A stretch of 6,721 nt of DNA from assembly GCA_002282555.1 (NCBI GenBank), contig NCJR01000116.1, forward strand, positions 1 through 6,721, in the 5' to 3' direction. Source of the stretch: Rhodobacterales bacterium 34-62-10. Its GTDB lineage: Bacteria; Pseudomonadota; Alphaproteobacteria; Rhodobacterales; Rhodobacteraceae. Shown here one piece after another: positions 4,924 through 6,721 of this stretch; within the stretch, counting starts at the first letter, position 1; each line of letters starts with the position of its first letter. Below the pieces are notes generated by a model. The model ran no database searches and was not told the DNA's origin. It was given only the letters and a program-made list of their open reading frames with translations. The position numbers were made by a program, and so were the translations under genes.

Positions 4924-5295
4924 ATGCGTTACCTGACAGACCGCAAGCGGGCGATGGGCATGGGATCGGCCAAGACGGGCACCGCCCATTTCTGGTCGAT
5001 GAAAGTGTCCTCTGTGGCGCTTTTGATCCTGATCCCGCTGTTCGTCTTTACGTTCGGCCCGATGCTGGGCGCGCCGCATGCCGATGTGCTGGCCACTTTC
5101 GCGCGGCCCTTCCCGGCGATTGTGGCAGCCCTGACGCTGATTGTTGGCTTCAAGCACTTCAACGAGGGTGCCCAAACCATGATCGAGGACTATGTCCACG
5201 GGACGACACAGAAAATCGTGATCATTGCGGTGACCTGCCTGAGCTATGGCGCGGCCGCCACCGGATTGTTCGCCATCGCGAAGATCGCGCTTTAA
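4924..5295 (+). CDS. sdhD: Succinate dehydrogenase membrane anchor subunit
   Basis: A 123-residue second membrane anchor of complex II. The N-terminus MRYLTDRKRAMGMGSAKTGT is typical of the alphaproteobacterial SdhD type. Three membrane segments are seen at about 28-47, 60-77 and 97-119. His78, Asp89 and Tyr90 (in KHFNEGAQTMIEDYV) keep exactly the spacing of E. coli SdhD His71, Asp82 and Tyr83, the heme ligand and quinone-site residues, so the protein should be functional. The start at 4924 follows from the spacing of the GAGGAGG site; an ATG two codons earlier (4918) is possible. It sits between sdhC (11-base gap) and sdhA (18-base gap) in one transcript. Confidence 0.95.
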   Translation: MRYLTDRKRAMGMGSAKTGTAHFWSMKVSSVALLILIPLFVFTFGPMLGAPHADVLATFARPFPAIVAALTLIVGFKHFNEGAQTMIEDYVHGTTQKIVIIAVTCLSYGAAATGLFAIAKIAL

Positions 5296-5313
5296 CATTC
5301 GGAGACTGTTGCA

Positions 5314-6721
5314 ATGGCAGCTTATCAATATGAAACCCACGACTATGATGTCGTGGTTGTGGGCGCCGGTGGCGCCGGTCTGCGCGCGACGTTGGGCATG
5401 GCGGAGCAGGGGCTTCGCACCGCCTGCGTGACCAAGGTGTTCCCGACGCGCAGCCATACGGTGGCGGCACAGGGCGGCATCGCGGCATCGCTGTCGAACA
5501 TGGGACCGGATCACTGGCAGTGGCATATGTATGACACCGTCAAAGGCTCTGACTGGTTGGGCGATACGGATGCGATGGAATACCTTGCCCGCGAAGCGCC
5601 CAAGGCGGTCTATGAGCTGGAACATTACGGCGTGCCGTTTTCGCGCACCGAAGAGGGCAAGATCTATCAGCGCCCCTTTGGGGGGCATACGACCGAATTC
5701 GGCGAAGGCCCGCCCGTGCAGCGCACCTGTGCCGCCGCTGACCGCACGGGTCACGCGATCCTGCACACGCTTTATGGCCAGAGCCTGAAGCAAAAGGCCG
5801 AGTTTTATATCGAATATTTCGCCATCGACCTGATCATGTCGGAAGATGGCGTCTGTCAGGGTGTCGTCTGCTGGAAGCTGGACGATGGCACCATGCATGT
5901 GTTCAACGCCAAGATGGTGGTGCTGGCCACGGGCGGCTATGGCCGCGCCTATTTCAGCGCGACCTCGGCCCATACCTGCACCGGCGACGGTAACGGGATG
6001 GTGGCGCGGCAGGGTCTGCCGCTGCAGGATATGGAATTCGTGCAGTTCCACCCGACCGGGATTTATGGCGCAGGCTGCCTGATCACCGAGGGCGCGCGCG
6101 GCGAAGGCGGGTATCTGACCAACTCGGAAGGCGAGCGGTTCATGGAACGCTATGCGCCGACCTACAAGGATCTGGCCAGCCGCGACGTGGTATCGCGCTG
6201 CATGACCATGGAAATCCGTGAAGGCCGCGGTGTCGGCGCGGACAAGGATCACATCCACCTGCACCTGAACCACCTGCCGCCCGAGGCGCTGCATCTGCGC
6301 CTGCCCGGTATCTCGGAAAGCGCGCGCATCTTCGCGGGTGTGGACGTGACCAAAGAGCCGATCCCGGTGCTGCCGACCGTGCATTACAACATGGGCGGCA
6401 TCCCGACGAACTATTGGGGCGAGGTGATCAACCCCACCGCCGATGATCCCGACCGGATCGTGCCGGGCCTGATGGCCGTGGGCGAGGCGGGCTGTGCATC
6501 CGTGCATGGGGCGAACCGTCTGGGCTCGAACTCCTTGATCGACCTTGTGGTCTTTGGCCGTGCGGCGGCGATCAAGGCGGGGCAGGTGGTGACGGCAGGG
6601 GCGCCGAACCCCAAGGCGAACGCGGCCTCGATCGAGTTTGCCTTTGACCGGTTCGACGGTCTGCGCCACGCATCGGGCAATATCGGCACCGCCGAGCTGC
6701 GACTTGAGATGCAAAAGACCA
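5314..6721 (+). CDS. sdhA: Succinate dehydrogenase flavoprotein subunit (3' end missing)
   Basis: The catalytic FAD subunit, oxidising succinate to fumarate on the cytoplasmic face of the membrane. The frame is open from the ATG at 5314 to the window edge, giving 469 full codons of an expected 600 or so. Landmarks are: the dinucleotide-binding [10 protein letters not shown] at 15-24; His48 in [10 protein letters not shown], the covalent FAD attachment site; [11 protein letters not shown] with His246; the proton-shuttle Arg290 in SRDVVSR; His357 in PTVHYNMGG; and Arg402 in [10 protein letters not shown]. All active-site residues of the E. coli enzyme have counterparts three or four positions along. 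GGAGA (5301-5305), eight bases before the ATG, is the ribosome binding site. It is co-transcribed with sdhC and sdhD; sdhB should follow beyond the window. It is broken only by the window edge. Confidence 0.98.
   Translation, partial: MAAYQYETHDYDVVVVGAGGAGLRATLGMAEQGLRTACVTKVFPTRSHTVAAQGGIAASLSNMGPDHWQWHMYDTVKGSDWLGDTDAMEYLAREAPKAVYELEHYGVPFSRTEEGKIYQRPFGGHTTEFGEGPPVQRTCAAADRTGHAILHTLYGQSLKQKAEFYIEYFAIDLIMSEDGVCQGVVCWKLDDGTMHVFNAKMVVLATGGYGRAYFSATSAHTCTGDGNGMVARQGLPLQDMEFVQFHPTGIYGAGCLITEGARGEGGYLTNSEGERFMERYAPTYKDLASRDVVSRCMTMEIREGRGVGADKDHIHLHLNHLPPEALHLRLPGISESARIFAGVDVTKEPIPVLPTVHYNMGGIPTNYWGEVINPTADDPDRIVPGLMAVGEAGCASVHGANRLGSNSLIDLVVFGRAAAIKAGQVVTAGAPNPKANAASIEFAFDRFDGLRHASGNIGTAELRLEMQKT

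Noticed and set aside
5359..5380. Short repeat of GGCGCCGGT in the start of sdhA
   Set aside because: It simply encodes the Gly-Ala-Gly-Gly-Ala-Gly FAD-binding loop.
4855..6714. Open frame of 619 codons on the minus strand
   Set aside because: Antisense to sdhD and sdhA, which have every catalytic residue. The translation is low-complexity basic sequence with no recognisable family.

Overview
The window is about 6.7 kb of GC-rich alphaproteobacterial chromosome. It most resembles the Rhodobacterales (Rhodobacter/Roseobacter relatives). The clues are an ethylmalonyl-CoA pathway operon lying beside the succinate dehydrogenase operon, alphaproteobacterial SdhC/SdhD sequences, and the start of a malate dehydrogenase gene beginning MARPKIAL. 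The genus cannot be told from the sequence. This is core-metabolism DNA: there is no phage, transposon, CRISPR array, tRNA or rRNA in it.

Layout, left to right. (1) The first 23 bases are the start of a leftward gene, very probably mdh (malate dehydrogenase), cut by the window edge. (2) A rightward TSUP/TauE-SafE membrane transporter (187-939). (3) A convergent, leftward small secreted protein of unknown function (978-1307); between the two stops lies a GC-rich tandem repeat with a run of ten G. (4) A 192-bp divergent spacer with a candidate CtrA-type site. (5) A tight four-gene rightward operon: mcl2-like (3S)-malyl-CoA thioesterase (1500-2345), an NnrU-family membrane protein (2394-2939), a DUF1737 small protein (2941-3147) and mesaconyl-CoA hydratase (3148-4206). 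(6) A 322-bp non-coding gap with repeated TGTGATCACA palindromes and a candidate promoter. (7) sdhC, sdhD and the first three quarters of sdhA, which runs off the right edge; sdhB is presumably downstream.

The genes fit one metabolic theme: the exit of the ethylmalonyl-CoA (acetyl-CoA assimilation) pathway into the TCA cycle. Mesaconyl-CoA hydratase makes beta-methylmalyl-CoA. A lyase encoded elsewhere splits this to glyoxylate and propionyl-CoA. Glyoxylate condenses with acetyl-CoA to malyl-CoA, which the Mcl2-type thioesterase hydrolyses to malate, the substrate of Mdh. Propionyl-CoA goes by way of succinyl-CoA to succinate, the substrate of SdhCDAB. The two unexplained members of the operon, NnrU and DUF1737, are the most interesting proteins here.

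No wholly new system is evident. The observations most worth a second look are: the conserved-looking but unexplained NnrU/DUF1737 pair in the pathway operon; the palindromes in front of sdhC; a CtrA-like TTGA-N7-TTAA site; and a recurring oddity in which the 3' ends of two genes (and possibly a third) are repeated just downstream, twice as hairpins with 32-34 bp periods.
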